13,858 nucleotides of DNA from a bacterium (GTDB lineage: Bacteria > Oederibacteriota > JAJYGY01): the NCBI GenBank assembly GCA_021790555.1, contig JAJYGY010000281.1:1-13858 (forward strand), given 5' to 3'. The notes beneath the pieces were generated by a model. It was not told the DNA's origin. It did no database searches and saw only the letters and a program-made list of their open reading frames with translations. The translations under genes were made by a program, and so were the position numbers. Below are positions 6,228-13,770 of the stretch, piece by piece (positions within the stretch are counted from its first letter, which is position 1; every line of letters begins with the position of its first letter).

Positions 6228-7568
6228 TCAACGCCCGGAGGGCGGGGCGAAAATCTTCTCCACCCCGCCCAGGTAGGGCCGCAGGGCTTCGGGAACCAGC
6301 ACCGAGCCGTCGGCCTGCTGGTAGTTCTCCAGGATGGCGGGCAGCAGGCGGCTGGTCGCCAGGCCCGAGCCGTTGAGCGTGTGCGCCAGGCGGGTCCTGC
6401 CGTCCCTGCCCTTGAACTTGATGTTGGCCCGGCGGGCCTGGAAGTCCTCGAAGTTGGAGCAGGACGAGCATTCCCACCACTTGTCCGTGCCGGCGTGGTA
6501 GACCTCCAGGTCGTAACACTTGGCCGCGCCGAAACCCATGTCGCCGGCGCACAGAAGCATCACCCGGTAGGGCAGCTTCAGGCGCCTGAGCACCTCCTCG
6601 GCGTCGGCCACCAGCTTCTCATGCTCCTCGTAGCTGGTCTCGGGCGTGGTGAATTTGACCAGCTCCACCTTGTTGAACTGGTGCTGCCGCACCATGCCCT
6701 TGGTATCCTTGCCGTAGGCCCCGGCCTCCTTGCGGAAGCAGGGCGTGCAGGCGGTGTATTGGAGGGGCAGCTCCTCCTCCTTCAGCACCTCCCCGCGCCG
6801 CAGGTTGGTCAGCGGCACCTCGGCCGTGGGGATGAGGTAGAAGTTCCTCTCCTCGGCCTTGTCGTCCCCGGCGCGGAAGGGCACCTTGAACATGTCCTCC
6901 TCGAACTTGGGCAGCTGGCCGGTGCCGAACATGGAATCGGCGTTGACCATCAGGGGCACCTGGTGTTCCAGGTAACCGCGCTCGTTGGTCTGCAGGTCCA
7001 GCATGAAGTTGAGCAGGGCCCGCTCCAGCCGGGCGCCCGCGCCGCGGTACACCGTGAAGCGCGCGCCCGTGATCTTGGCGGCCCTCTCAAAGTCCAGGAC
7101 GCCCAGGGCCTCTCCCAGTTCCCAGTGGGTCTTGGGCTTGAAGGGCAAGGTGGGCTTGTCGCCCCAGGCGCGCACCTGCCTGTTCTGCTCCGCGGTCAAT
7201 CCCTCGGGCACGTCGGCGTGCGGCAGGTTGGGCGTGTTCTTCAGGAGATTCCAGAGGTCGTCTTCCCACTTTTTGGCTTCCAATTCTTTATCTGTGATTT
7301 GCATTGAGAGCGAGTTTACCTGCCCCATAAGGTCATTTATTTTTGAATTACCCAAGCCAGACACCATATTCGTTGGGTCTCTCCTTAGGATCCCGATCTG
7401 CCTCGACAAATCATTCTTTTGAGCCTTCAGCTGTTCCACCGACGTCAGGGCCCTGCGCCGGCCCTCCTCGATGGCCTTGAAACCGGCCTGGTCGAACTCC
7501 ACCCCGCGCCGCTTCAGCCCGGCCGCCACGGCCTCCAGGTTTTCCCGCACGAACTTCACGTCGAGCAT
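6228..7568 (-). CDS. serS: seryl-tRNA synthetase
   Basis: Class-II synthetase that charges tRNA-Ser in the cytoplasm. With ATG 7568 it has 446 aa, close to the family norm. The ORF is open to 7610, but MLDVKFVRENLEAV is the standard SerRS N-terminus and has AAGGTG upstream. The N-terminal helical arm (about 25-105) binds the long variable arm of tRNA-Ser. The catalytic domain shows the serine-site TAE (248-250), motif 2 with FRKEAGAYGKDTKG (278-291) and motif 3 with LNGSGLATSRLL (398-409). Codons for about residues 50-102 are strikingly AT-rich, although the frame stays open (see the separate entry at 7262-7424). It starts 63 bp after the CRP-like gene and ends exactly at the ATG of the toxin-like gene, with no terminator between. 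Confidence 0.97.
   Translation of the reverse strand: MLDVKFVRENLEAVAAGLKRRGVEFDQAGFKAIEEGRRRALTSVEQLKAQKNDLSRQIGILRRDPTNMVSGLGNSKINDLMGQVNSLSMQITDKELEAKKWEDDLWNLLKNTPNLPHADVPEGLTAEQNRQVRAWGDKPTLPFKPKTHWELGEALGVLDFERAAKITGARFTVYRGAGARLERALLNFMLDLQTNERGYLEHQVPLMVNADSMFGTGQLPKFEEDMFKVPFRAGDDKAEERNFYLIPTAEVPLTNLRRGEVLKEEELPLQYTACTPCFRKEAGAYGKDTKGMVRQHQFNKVELVKFTTPETSYEEHEKLVADAEEVLRRLKLPYRVMLLCAGDMGFGAAKCYDLEVYHAGTDKWWECSSCSNFEDFQARRANIKFKGRDGRTRLAHTLNGSGLATSRLLPAILENYQQADGSVLVPEALRPYLGGVEKIFAPPSGR
6232..6244 (-). promoter_or_regulatory. stem-loop at the serS end, just before the toxin-like start
   Basis: CGCCC-GGA-GGGCG (5-bp stem, 3-nt loop) lies in the last codons of serS, four bases before the ATG of the 104-aa gene. 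In RNA it would cover the only G-rich bases that could serve as a ribosome-binding site there. Translation of the 104-aa gene would then need ribosomes coming off serS. The stem is short and this is inference. Confidence 0.3.
7262..7424 (-). other. AT-rich patch inside serS
   Basis: Hand counts of 60-base rows give 40% GC for 7261-7320, 40% for 7321-7380 and 50% for 7381-7440, against 67% just before (7201-7260) and 70% just after (7441-7500). The minus-strand codons include TCA, ATA, AAA, CTT, GTA and ACA, which are uncommon elsewhere in the window. The reading frame is unbroken and encodes the outer part of the tRNA-binding helical arm. Confidence 0.85.
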
Positions 7569-7631
7569 GTCGATTTCACCTTGGTTGAATCCGCCGCGAC
7601 CGGGCGGCATCGCCTTAAGCCCGTCGAAGGG

Positions 7632-8327
7632 CTACATCACCCATTCCCGCAGCTTGGCCACGTCCACGATCTCGATCTCCTTGTCGGCCAGCTGGATGGC
7701 GCCGTCGCGCACGAACTCGTTGAGCAGCTTGGTGGTGGTCTCGCGGGCCAGGCCGGCCAGGTCGGCGATCTCCTGGTGGGTCAGCTTGATGTTCACCTTG
7801 GTGGGCAGCTTGTCGCGGTTGCCGAACTGCTCGGCCAGGAACAGCAGGATGTCGGCCACCTTGGCGCGCGAGTTGCCCAGGGCCAGGTTCTTGATCTGCC
7901 GGTCGGCCTGGGCCAGGCGCTCGATGAGCGTGCGGATGATCTGCAGGCTCAGCAGGGGGTTCTTGTTGATCAGGGCCGAGAAGTTGGGCTTGTCCAGCAC
8001 GTAGAGGCGCGTCTCCAGCAGGGCCTCGGCCGAGGCCGTGCGCTTCTCCTCCGAGAGCATGGACATCTCGCCGAAGAACTCCCCCTGCTTCAGGATGGCC
8101 AGGGTCTTGGCCCTGCCGTCGCTGGCGGCCTTGCTGATCTTCACCAGGCCGGACTTGATCAGGTAGAAGGCGTTGCCCTGCTCGCCCTCCTCGAAGATGA
8201 CGTGGTGCTTGCCCACCTTCTTCTCCACCAGCAGCTGGGCCACCTTGGCCAGCTCGCCGTCGGGCAGGTCGCGGAACAGCAGCACGCCCCTCAGGAAGCC
8301 CCGGTCTTTTTCCTTCTCTTCGGCCAT
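7632..8327 (-). CDS. CRP/FNR-family transcriptional regulator
   Basis: 231-aa DNA-binding regulator. The cyclic-nucleotide-binding beta-roll (about 15-120) has HHVIFEEGEQGNAFYLIKSG and the phosphate-binding cassette FGEMSMLSEEKRTAS (85-99), keeping E87 and R96, so a cyclic nucleotide ligand is possible. A long dimer helix (about 125-150) follows. The C-terminal winged helix-turn-helix is at about 182-205 (LTHQEIADLAGLARETTTKL). Its recognition helix has R195 and E196 as in CRP, but K200 where CRP has R, so a CRP-like but altered operator is likely. There are no cysteines, so it is not an iron-sulfur FNR. GGAGGG lies just before the ATG. It starts 13 bp after gyrB and is probably co-transcribed with it. 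Confidence 0.92.
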   Translation of the reverse strand: MAEEKEKDRGFLRGVLLFRDLPDGELAKVAQLLVEKKVGKHHVIFEEGEQGNAFYLIKSGLVKISKAASDGRAKTLAILKQGEFFGEMSMLSEEKRTASAEALLETRLYVLDKPNFSALINKNPLLSLQIIRTLIERLAQADRQIKNLALGNSRAKVADILLFLAEQFGNRDKLPTKVNIKLTHQEIADLAGLARETTTKLLNEFVRDGAIQLADKEIEIVDVAKLREWVM

Positions 8328-8340
8328 GATCCCTCCGGCT

Positions 8341-10878
8341 TCACACGTCCAGGTTCCTGACCTCGGGCGCGTGGTTCTGGATGAAAAGGCGCCGGGGCTC
8401 CACCTGGTCGCCCATCAGCACGCTGAAGATGCGGTCGGCCTCCACGGCGTCCTCCAGCTTCACCTGCAGCAGGGTGCGCTTGGCCGGGTCCATGGTGGTC
8501 TCCCACAGCTGCTCGGGGTTCATCTCCCCCAGGCCCTTGTAGCGCTGCAGGGTGATGCCCTGCTTGCCCAGCTCCTTCACCTTCTCCACCACCTCACGCG
8601 GCGAGGACAGGTCGAAGGACTGCTTTTCCGTCTCCAGGCGGTAGAGCGGCCGGGGGGCCTTGGCGTCCTTGGCCTGGGCGGCGAACTGCTCGGCCTCCTC
8701 CTCCAGGATCTCCTCGGCGCTGATGCCCTTCTTCTCCAGGCGCTTCACCAGATCCTCCATCTCGCGCAGCTCGCCCAGGTCGGCCAGCTCCACATGGTCC
8801 TTTTCCTTCGGCTTCTGGCTGGGGTCGCGCGAAATCTCGCCGAACAGGGCGTCCTCGGGGTTTTCGTCCTTGTTCGTCTTGGCGGCCTTTTTCGCCCTGG
8901 CCAGCAGCTTGTCGCGTTCGTCGTCCGTGGCGGCGAAGGCGGGCCCGTCCACGGTGGGCACCAGGTAAAGGGTCACCTTTTTGGCGTCCTTGGCGCGCAG
9001 CTTCAGGTAGGCCTCCAGGTTTTCCTGGCCCTGCATCTGGCGCTGCAGCCGGGGCAGGATCCGGTCCAGGGCGGCGAAGTCCTCCACCAGCTCGCGGAAC
9101 TTGTCCGCCGGCAGGGCCGATTCGGCCTTGCCCTTGCCCAGCCGCACCAGCCGCGCCCCGTCGGTGCCCGACTCGATGAGGAACTGGTCCATCTCCTTCT
9201 CGGTCTGCAGGTACTGCTCGCGCTTGCCGCGCTTGATCTTGTAGAGCGGGGGCTGGGCGATGTAGACGTAGCCCTTCTCCAGCAGCTGGCGCATCTGGCG
9301 GTAGAAGAAGGTGAGCAGCAGGGTGCGGATGTGGGCCCCGTCCACGTCGGCGTCGGTCATGATGACGATCTTGTGGTAGCGGGTCTTGTCGATGTTGAAC
9401 TCGCTCTCGCCGATGCCCGTGCCCATGGCCGTGATCATGGCGCGGATCTCCTCGTTGGAGAGCATCTTGTCGATGCGGGTCTTCTCCACGTTGAGGATCT
9501 TTCCCCGCAGCGGCAGGATGGCCTGGAAGCGGCGGTCGCGGCCCTGCTTGGCGCTGCCGCCGGCCGAGTCGCCCTCCACCAGGTAGATCTCGCACAGGGC
9601 CGCGTCGCTCTCGCTGCAGTCGGCCAGCTTGCCCGGCAGCCCCGACCCGTCCAGGGCGCCCTTGCGGCGGGTCAGCTCGCGGGCCTTGCGGGCGGCCTCG
9701 CGGGCCTCGGCGGCGGTGACGGCCTTGTCCAGGATCTTGCGGGCCAGCGAGGAGTTCTCCTCGAAGAAGGTGCACAGCTCGTCGTAGACCACCGACTGCA
9801 CGATGTCCTTCACCTCGGGGTTGACCAGCTTTCCCTTGGTCTGGCTGTCGAACTGGGGGTCGGGCACCTTGCAGCTGATGACGGCGGTGAGCCCCTCGCG
9901 CACGTCGTCGGATTCGAGGTTCACCTTGTCGTTCTTGATCAGGCCGGAGGAGCGGGCGTACTTGTTGGCCGCGCGCGTCAGCGCCCCCTTGAAGCCCACC
10001 AGATGGCTTCCCCCGTCGGTGGTGTTGATGTTGTTGACGAAGCAGAAGATGTTCTCGCTGTAGCCGTCGTTCCACTGCATGCCCACTTCCACCCCCACGT
10101 TGTCCTTTTCCTTCTGGATGCTGATGGGGGTGGCGTGCAGCACCGTCTTGGCCTTGCCCAGGTGCTTGATGAAGGCCGCGATGCCGCCCTCGAAGACGAA
10201 CTCCTGCTCCTTCACCTCCTTGCCGCGCTCGTCGCGGAAGCGGATGGTGAGTCCCTTGTTGAGGAAGGCCAGCTCGCGCAGGCGGTTGGCCACGGTGTCG
10301 TGGTTGAATTCCAGCACCGAGAAGACCGTCTTGTCCGGCTTGAAGGTGGTCTTGGTGCCGGTCTTCCTGGCCTCGCCGCGCGACTTCACCGGCCCGGTGG
10401 CCACGCCCTTCTCGTAGCGCTGGGCGTGGATGGCCCCGTCGCGCCGCACCTCCACCTCCAGCCACTCGGAGAGCGCGTTGACCACCGACACGCCCACGCC
10501 GTGCAGGCCGCCCGAAACCTTGTAGGTGTCGTGGTCGAACTTGCCGCCGGCGTGGAGGACCGTCATCACCACCTCCAGGGCGGACTTCTTCTGCTGCTTC
10601 TGGATGTCCACCGGGATGCCGCGCCCGTTGTCCTGCACGGTGACGGACTGGTCGGCGTGCAGGGTCACCTCGATGAGGTTGCAGTGGCCGGCCATGGCCT
10701 CGTCCACGCTGTTGTCCACGACCTCCCAGATCATGTGGTGCAGGCCGTACTCGTTGGTGGGGCCGATGTACATGCCGGGCCGCTTGCGCACGGCCTCCAG
10801 GCCCTCCAGCACGGTGATGTTCTGGGCCGTGTACTCGCCCTTGGCGCCCTTCTTGTCCTTTTCGTCGGTTTTCGCCAT
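8341..10878 (-). CDS. gyrB: DNA gyrase subunit B
   Basis: 845-aa ATPase/TOPRIM subunit of DNA gyrase, which introduces negative supercoils together with GyrA. The GHKL ATPase domain has EVVDNSVDEA (52-61), DNGRGIP (83-89) and GGLHGVGVSVVNALS (123-137). The transducer has the conserved QTK loop (SQTKGKL, about 345-351). The TOPRIM domain has EGDSAGG (435-441), PLRGKILNVEK (456-466) and DADVDGAHI (509-517). After TOPRIM a long insert (about 565-760, Lys/Glu/Ala-rich) separates it from the C-terminal tail (LQRYKGLGEMNPEQLWETT), as in the long Gram-negative GyrB type; E. coli GyrB is 804 aa. The ATG is preceded by GGTGGAG. gyrA and dnaA/recF are not nearby; instead it lies between a PilZ gene (31-bp gap) and the CRP-like gene (13-bp gap). 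Confidence 0.98.
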   Translation of the reverse strand: MAKTDEKDKKGAKGEYTAQNITVLEGLEAVRKRPGMYIGPTNEYGLHHMIWEVVDNSVDEAMAGHCNLIEVTLHADQSVTVQDNGRGIPVDIQKQQKKSALEVVMTVLHAGGKFDHDTYKVSGGLHGVGVSVVNALSEWLEVEVRRDGAIHAQRYEKGVATGPVKSRGEARKTGTKTTFKPDKTVFSVLEFNHDTVANRLRELAFLNKGLTIRFRDERGKEVKEQEFVFEGGIAAFIKHLGKAKTVLHATPISIQKEKDNVGVEVGMQWNDGYSENIFCFVNNINTTDGGSHLVGFKGALTRAANKYARSSGLIKNDKVNLESDDVREGLTAVISCKVPDPQFDSQTKGKLVNPEVKDIVQSVVYDELCTFFEENSSLARKILDKAVTAAEAREAARKARELTRRKGALDGSGLPGKLADCSESDAALCEIYLVEGDSAGGSAKQGRDRRFQAILPLRGKILNVEKTRIDKMLSNEEIRAMITAMGTGIGESEFNIDKTRYHKIVIMTDADVDGAHIRTLLLTFFYRQMRQLLEKGYVYIAQPPLYKIKRGKREQYLQTEKEMDQFLIESGTDGARLVRLGKGKAESALPADKFRELVEDFAALDRILPRLQRQMQGQENLEAYLKLRAKDAKKVTLYLVPTVDGPAFAATDDERDKLLARAKKAAKTNKDENPEDALFGEISRDPSQKPKEKDHVELADLGELREMEDLVKRLEKKGISAEEILEEEAEQFAAQAKDAKAPRPLYRLETEKQSFDLSSPREVVEKVKELGKQGITLQRYKGLGEMNPEQLWETTMDPAKRTLLQVKLEDAVEADRIFSVLMGDQVEPRRLFIQNHAPEVRNLDV

Positions 10879-10909
10879 GTCTCCACCAAGCGGGGAATTC
10901 CGGAAACGG

Positions 10910-11365
10910 CTACTTCTTGAGCTTCTGTTCGATGATGTAGTTCTCGATGCGCTTCATGTCGTCCTTGTTGATGGCGACGATCTTCAGGCCGGAACGGTAG
11001 GACCGGATGGTCTTGTCCACCACCTGGCCGCTGTCCGACTCGGAACGCACCACCTCGGCCAGGGCGCGCAGGGGCAGGGGCAGGTTGGGGATGGTGAGGT
11101 CCACCACCACGCAGGTGCCCAGGGCGATGGGCTGCTCGGTCACCAGGGCCAGGCCGCCCACCGAGATGTTTTCGGTCACGCCCGAAAGCATGGTCCTGGG
11201 CATGGGCAGGTCGCGCAGGTGCTCGACCCGGGTGTCCTTGTAGGCCGATTCCCGCGCCAGCTTTTCGGCGTACTCCTTTTCCACGATATAGTACTTGATC
11301 TGCATGGTGGCGACGATCCTTTCGTGTTTCCTTTGTTCGAGAATGCCCTTGTGGGCCGTTTCCAT
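10910..11365 (-). CDS. PilZ-domain protein, probable c-di-GMP receptor
   Basis: 151-aa protein from ATG 11365; an upstream in-frame TTG at 11389 with AAGGCGGGG before it would add 8 residues (mostly Ala/Gly) and cannot be ruled out. The PilZ signature is complete: RKHER (R12 and R16) and NISVGG (N66, S68, G71), the two motifs that hold cyclic di-GMP. The spacing between them (about 50 residues) is longer than usual, owing to a charged, probably helical insert (VEKEYAEKLARESAYKDTRV). A second half of beta-barrel strands follows, then a basic C-terminal helix (MKRIENYIIEQKLKK). It has no membrane segment or output domain, so it likely acts through a partner protein. It lies 10-34 bp after the TPR gene (depending on start) and 31 bp before gyrB. 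Confidence 0.88.
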   Translation of the reverse strand: METAHKGILEQRKHERIVATMQIKYYIVEKEYAEKLARESAYKDTRVEHLRDLPMPRTMLSGVTENISVGGLALVTEQPIALGTCVVVDLTIPNLPLPLRALAEVVRSESDSGQVVDKTIRSYRSGLKIVAINKDDMKRIENYIIEQKLKK

Positions 11366-11399
11366 CGCCGCCGCCCCCGCCGCGTTCAAGTCCCCGCCT

Positions 11400-12080
11400 T
11401 CAGGGATTTCCGGCCGCCGCCGGCCGCTTCAGCCTGCTCTGGTCCAGGGCCTCCTGGGCCGCGCCCAGCTGCTTGGCGTAGAGGTCCGCCACGCCCGGCT
11501 GCCGGTAGCGCCTGCCGTCCCCCAGCTCCACCCAGTCGTCCCTCTGCAGGTCGCGGGCCTGGGTCAGGTTGCGCACCGCGCCCTGCAGGTCGCCCAGCTG
11601 CGCGTCCAGACGGCCGATCTCGTAGTAGGTGGCCGCCGCGCCCCCCCGGGGCATGGCCTTGGCCATGGATTCGGCCTGGCCCAGGGCCCGCAGCGCCTCC
11701 GCCTTGGAGGTGGTGGAGACGCCGGACTGCATGCCCCGCAGGTCGGCTTCGGCCAGGTAGCAGTAGGTGAGCACGCTGTTGCGCTTGGGGCCCTCGGCCG
11801 CGGCCCTGCGCAGCAGGGGCAGGGACTTGGCGATTTCGCCCTTGCTCAGGTAATCCGCGCCCAGGATGGAATAGGCCTGGGGATTGGGGTCGGGTTTGGC
11901 CAGCTGGGCCCTGGCCCAATCCTCCTGCTGGTGCATGTTGCCGTACACGCTGAAAAGCCTCCAGGTGCAGATGGCCACCGGAACGGCCAGCATCACGCAC
12001 ACCAGCATCATGCTGCCCAGCCGGCGCTTCAATTTCTTCTGTGCGGCCTCCCATTCCGGGTCGGTCTGCTGCTCGGTCAA
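11400..12080 (-). CDS. TPR-repeat membrane-anchored protein
   Basis: The likely start is TTG 12080, giving 226 aa beginning M-TEQQTDPEWEAAQKKLKRR. The frame is open to 12224, but that upstream stretch holds a consensus-like promoter and so is probably untranslated; ATG 12011 is a further option. One membrane span (about residues 24-46, MMLVCVMLAVPVAICTWRLF) follows a basic N-terminus, so the rest probably faces the periplasm. At least two tetratricopeptide-like helix pairs are visible, about 69-94 (AYSILGADYLSKGEIAKSLP) and 151-177 (YYEIGRLDAQLGDLQGAVRN). Such proteins act as scaffolds for protein-protein contact; the partner is unknown. It heads the run with the PilZ gene and gyrB. Confidence 0.75.
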   Translation of the reverse strand: MTEQQTDPEWEAAQKKLKRRLGSMMLVCVMLAVPVAICTWRLFSVYGNMHQQEDWARAQLAKPDPNPQAYSILGADYLSKGEIAKSLPLLRRAAAEGPKRNSVLTYCYLAEADLRGMQSGVSTTSKAEALRALGQAESMAKAMPRGGAAATYYEIGRLDAQLGDLQGAVRNLTQARDLQRDDWVELGDGRRYRQPGVADLYAKQLGAAQEALDQSRLKRPAAAGNP

Positions 12081-12181
12081 AGGAAAACCTGAAAATCCTC
12101 CGTCCAGGGGCGTGGAGCCACCCCTTTTATCGTCCGGAAGGGGGTTGAAAACAGTGGAAATCGGGGTTTTTGATCCAAAAC

Positions 12182-12210
12182 ATTTTATGGACTGGCCCGG
12201 TTTCTGTCCA
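12182..12210 (-). promoter_or_regulatory. strong sigma-70-type promoter before the TPR-PilZ-gyrB run
   Basis: On the minus strand TGGACA (12210-12205, five of six consensus bases), a 17-bp spacer and TAAAAT (12187-12182, five of six) form a near-consensus promoter. Transcription would start near 12175, leaving a leader of about 95 nt before TTG 12080. It probably serves the TPR, PilZ and gyrB genes and perhaps everything down to the terminator at 5056. Confidence 0.65.
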
Positions 12211-12257
12211 CGGAAATGTAACAAAACCTGGCAAAGGGAACTGGTTCAACGTTTTCG

Positions 12258-13604
12258 CTACTTTATTTTATCCTTGCCCTTCCCGCCGAAATGGGACTCC
12301 ACGAAATCCAGGGCCTGTTGCCTTTCCAGGATCCTGCCTTCCAGCTGTTCCGTTTCCAGGGCGTCCAGGATCCGGCGGAAGATGGGACCCGGCTTGAAGC
12401 CCATGCCCGCCAGGTCCGTGCCTCCCAGCAGGGGAGGCGGCTTGAGGGCCTCCTGGGCGCCCGCCTTTCCGAATTCCTCCATTTTTTCCAGGCAAAAGCC
12501 GTGCAGGCCCAGGTCGCCGTGGCTGGCCAGGCAGTCGGCCCGGTGCAGGGCCAGCAGGTCCGTAAAAATCTCCTGGCGGAGCAGCCGCTTGAGCGTGGAG
12601 GCGCGCATCTCCCTGACCTGGTTGATGGCCAGGTGCTGGCGCACCAGGGCCACGATCCTGTCGGTGGAATCCCTGGAAAGCCGGAAACGCCGGGCCACGG
12701 CCAGGGCGATCTCGGCTCCCTTGACCTCGTGGCCGTGGAAGCGGATGCGGTCGCCGGGCTCGTGGCTGAAGCAGGCGGGCTTGCCGGTGTCGTGCAGCAG
12801 GCCGGCCCAGGCCAGGTCCCGGCCGGGGTCCTCCAGCTTTTCCATCAGCAGCAGGGTGTGGGCCCACACGTCGCCTTCAGGGTGGTACTGGGGCGGCTGG
12901 GCCACGCCCTTCAGCGCCTCCAGTTCGGGCAGCAGGGCCTTCAGAAGGCCGGCCTGGTCCATCAGTTCCAGGCCCCTGCGCCGGCCGGCGCAGACCAGCA
13001 GCTTGCCGGTCTCCTGGGCCAGCCGCTCCCAGGCCACCTGGGTGACCTGGGGGGCGAAGTCGCGCGCGGCAGCCCAGGTGTGGTACTCCAGCTCGAAGCC
13101 CAGTTCGGCGGCGAAGCGGACGGCGCGAAGCACCCTCAGTTTGTCCTCATAGAAGCGCCGCTCCGGGGAGCCGATGCAGCGCAGCACCTTTTTGGCCAGG
13201 TCCTCCCGGCCTCCCACGTGGTCCAGGATCTCGCCGGTTTCCGGGTCCAGGAACATGCCGTTGACCGTGAAGTCGCGGCGCAGGGCGTCCTCCTCGGCCG
13301 TGCTGAACTTCACCCATTCCGGCCGGCGGCCGTCCTTGTAGCTGCCGTCCTGGCGGAAGGTGGCCACCTCGTAGGGCGCGCCCGCTTCGATGACCAGGAT
13401 CACGCCGAAGGCCGCCCCCACGGCCTCGCTGCGCGGGAAAAGCGCCCGCACCTGGTCGGGCTGGGCCGAGGTGGCGATGTCGAAGTCCTTGGGCGCGCGG
13501 CCGAGCAGCCCGTCGCGCACGCAGCCCCCGGCCAGCAGGGCCTGGTGGCCGGCGCGGCGCAGGGTCAGCACGAGGTGTTTGGCGGTGTCGAATGTGGGGG
13601 GCAT
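12258..13604 (-). CDS. cca: CCA tRNA nucleotidyltransferase / poly(A) polymerase family with HD domain
   Basis: Class-II nucleotidyltransferase that adds or repairs the 3' CCA of tRNAs; an A-adding or poly(A) polymerase role is the main alternative. From ATG 13604 it has 448 aa. The head domain has GGCVRD (26-31), the catalytic DFD (40-42, in KDFDIAT) and RRDFTVNGMFLD (109-120). The neck region has RRFYEDKLRVLRAVRFA (149-165). An HD-type domain follows, with LLHDTGKPACF (269-279) and HGHEVKGAEIA (290-300). ATG 13604 is preferred because AGGAAAGGG lies 7 nt upstream and the sequence then starts like other family members (MPPTFDTAKHLV). The upstream ATG at 13634 overlaps a possible -10 box. It is divergent from the rightward transcript at the window end. 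Confidence 0.93.
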   Translation of the reverse strand: MPPTFDTAKHLVLTLRRAGHQALLAGGCVRDGLLGRAPKDFDIATSAQPDQVRALFPRSEAVGAAFGVILVIEAGAPYEVATFRQDGSYKDGRRPEWVKFSTAEEDALRRDFTVNGMFLDPETGEILDHVGGREDLAKKVLRCIGSPERRFYEDKLRVLRAVRFAAELGFELEYHTWAAARDFAPQVTQVAWERLAQETGKLLVCAGRRRGLELMDQAGLLKALLPELEALKGVAQPPQYHPEGDVWAHTLLLMEKLEDPGRDLAWAGLLHDTGKPACFSHEPGDRIRFHGHEVKGAEIALAVARRFRLSRDSTDRIVALVRQHLAINQVREMRASTLKRLLRQEIFTDLLALHRADCLASHGDLGLHGFCLEKMEEFGKAGAQEALKPPPLLGGTDLAGMGFKPGPIFRRILDALETEQLEGRILERQQALDFVESHFGGKGKDKIK

Positions 13605-13632
13605 GGGCGCACCCTTTCCTGAAGGCTTGGCC

Positions 13633-13638
13633 ATGATA
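13633..13638 (-). promoter_or_regulatory. possible -10 box of cca
   Basis: TATCAT on the minus strand (five of six consensus bases) would start transcription near 13627, giving a leader of about 23 nt with the AGGAAAGGG ribosome-binding site before ATG 13604. No good -35 box is visible at 16-18 bp, so the call is weak. Confidence 0.35.
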
Positions 13639-13650
13639 TACCGTTTTTCC

Positions 13651-13694
13651 CCGCCGCGGAAAAATTACCGGAAAAATATTTTTCCGCCGCGGAA
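13651..13694. repeat. 18-bp AT-rich palindrome flanked by an 11-bp direct repeat
   Basis: CCGCCGCGGAA occurs at 13651-13661 and again at 13684-13694, each containing the palindrome CCGCGG. Between them is the perfect palindrome CGGAAAAATATTTTTCCG (13669-13686). The arrangement lies in the space between cca and the rightward promoter, a natural place for a shared operator or for A-tract promoter activation. Confidence 0.7.
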
Positions 13695-13745
13695 GCGAAA
13701 ATGGCTTCCAAGGGGCCTTTTTCCGGCCCCGGCGGGACCGGTTTT

Positions 13746-13754
13746 TGCTATCAT
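13746..13754 (+). promoter_or_regulatory. extended -10 promoter of the rightward transcript
   Basis: TGCTATCAT matches the extended -10 consensus TGnTATAAT with one mismatch. No clear -35 box is seen, which extended -10 promoters tolerate. Transcription would start near 13761 and run rightward out of the window. Confidence 0.5.
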
Positions 13755-13770
13755 CTTGGCCGTTGGAAAC

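Noticed and set aside
7618..7633. AGCCC-N6-GGGCT stem at the end of the CRP-like gene considered as a terminator
   Set aside because: Only five base pairs and no T-run, so read-through into serS is more likely.
8173..10920. Long plus-strand frame (915 codons) antisense to gyrB and the CRP-like gene
   Set aside because: Same composition artefact: no recognisable motif, opposite an unmistakable gyrB.
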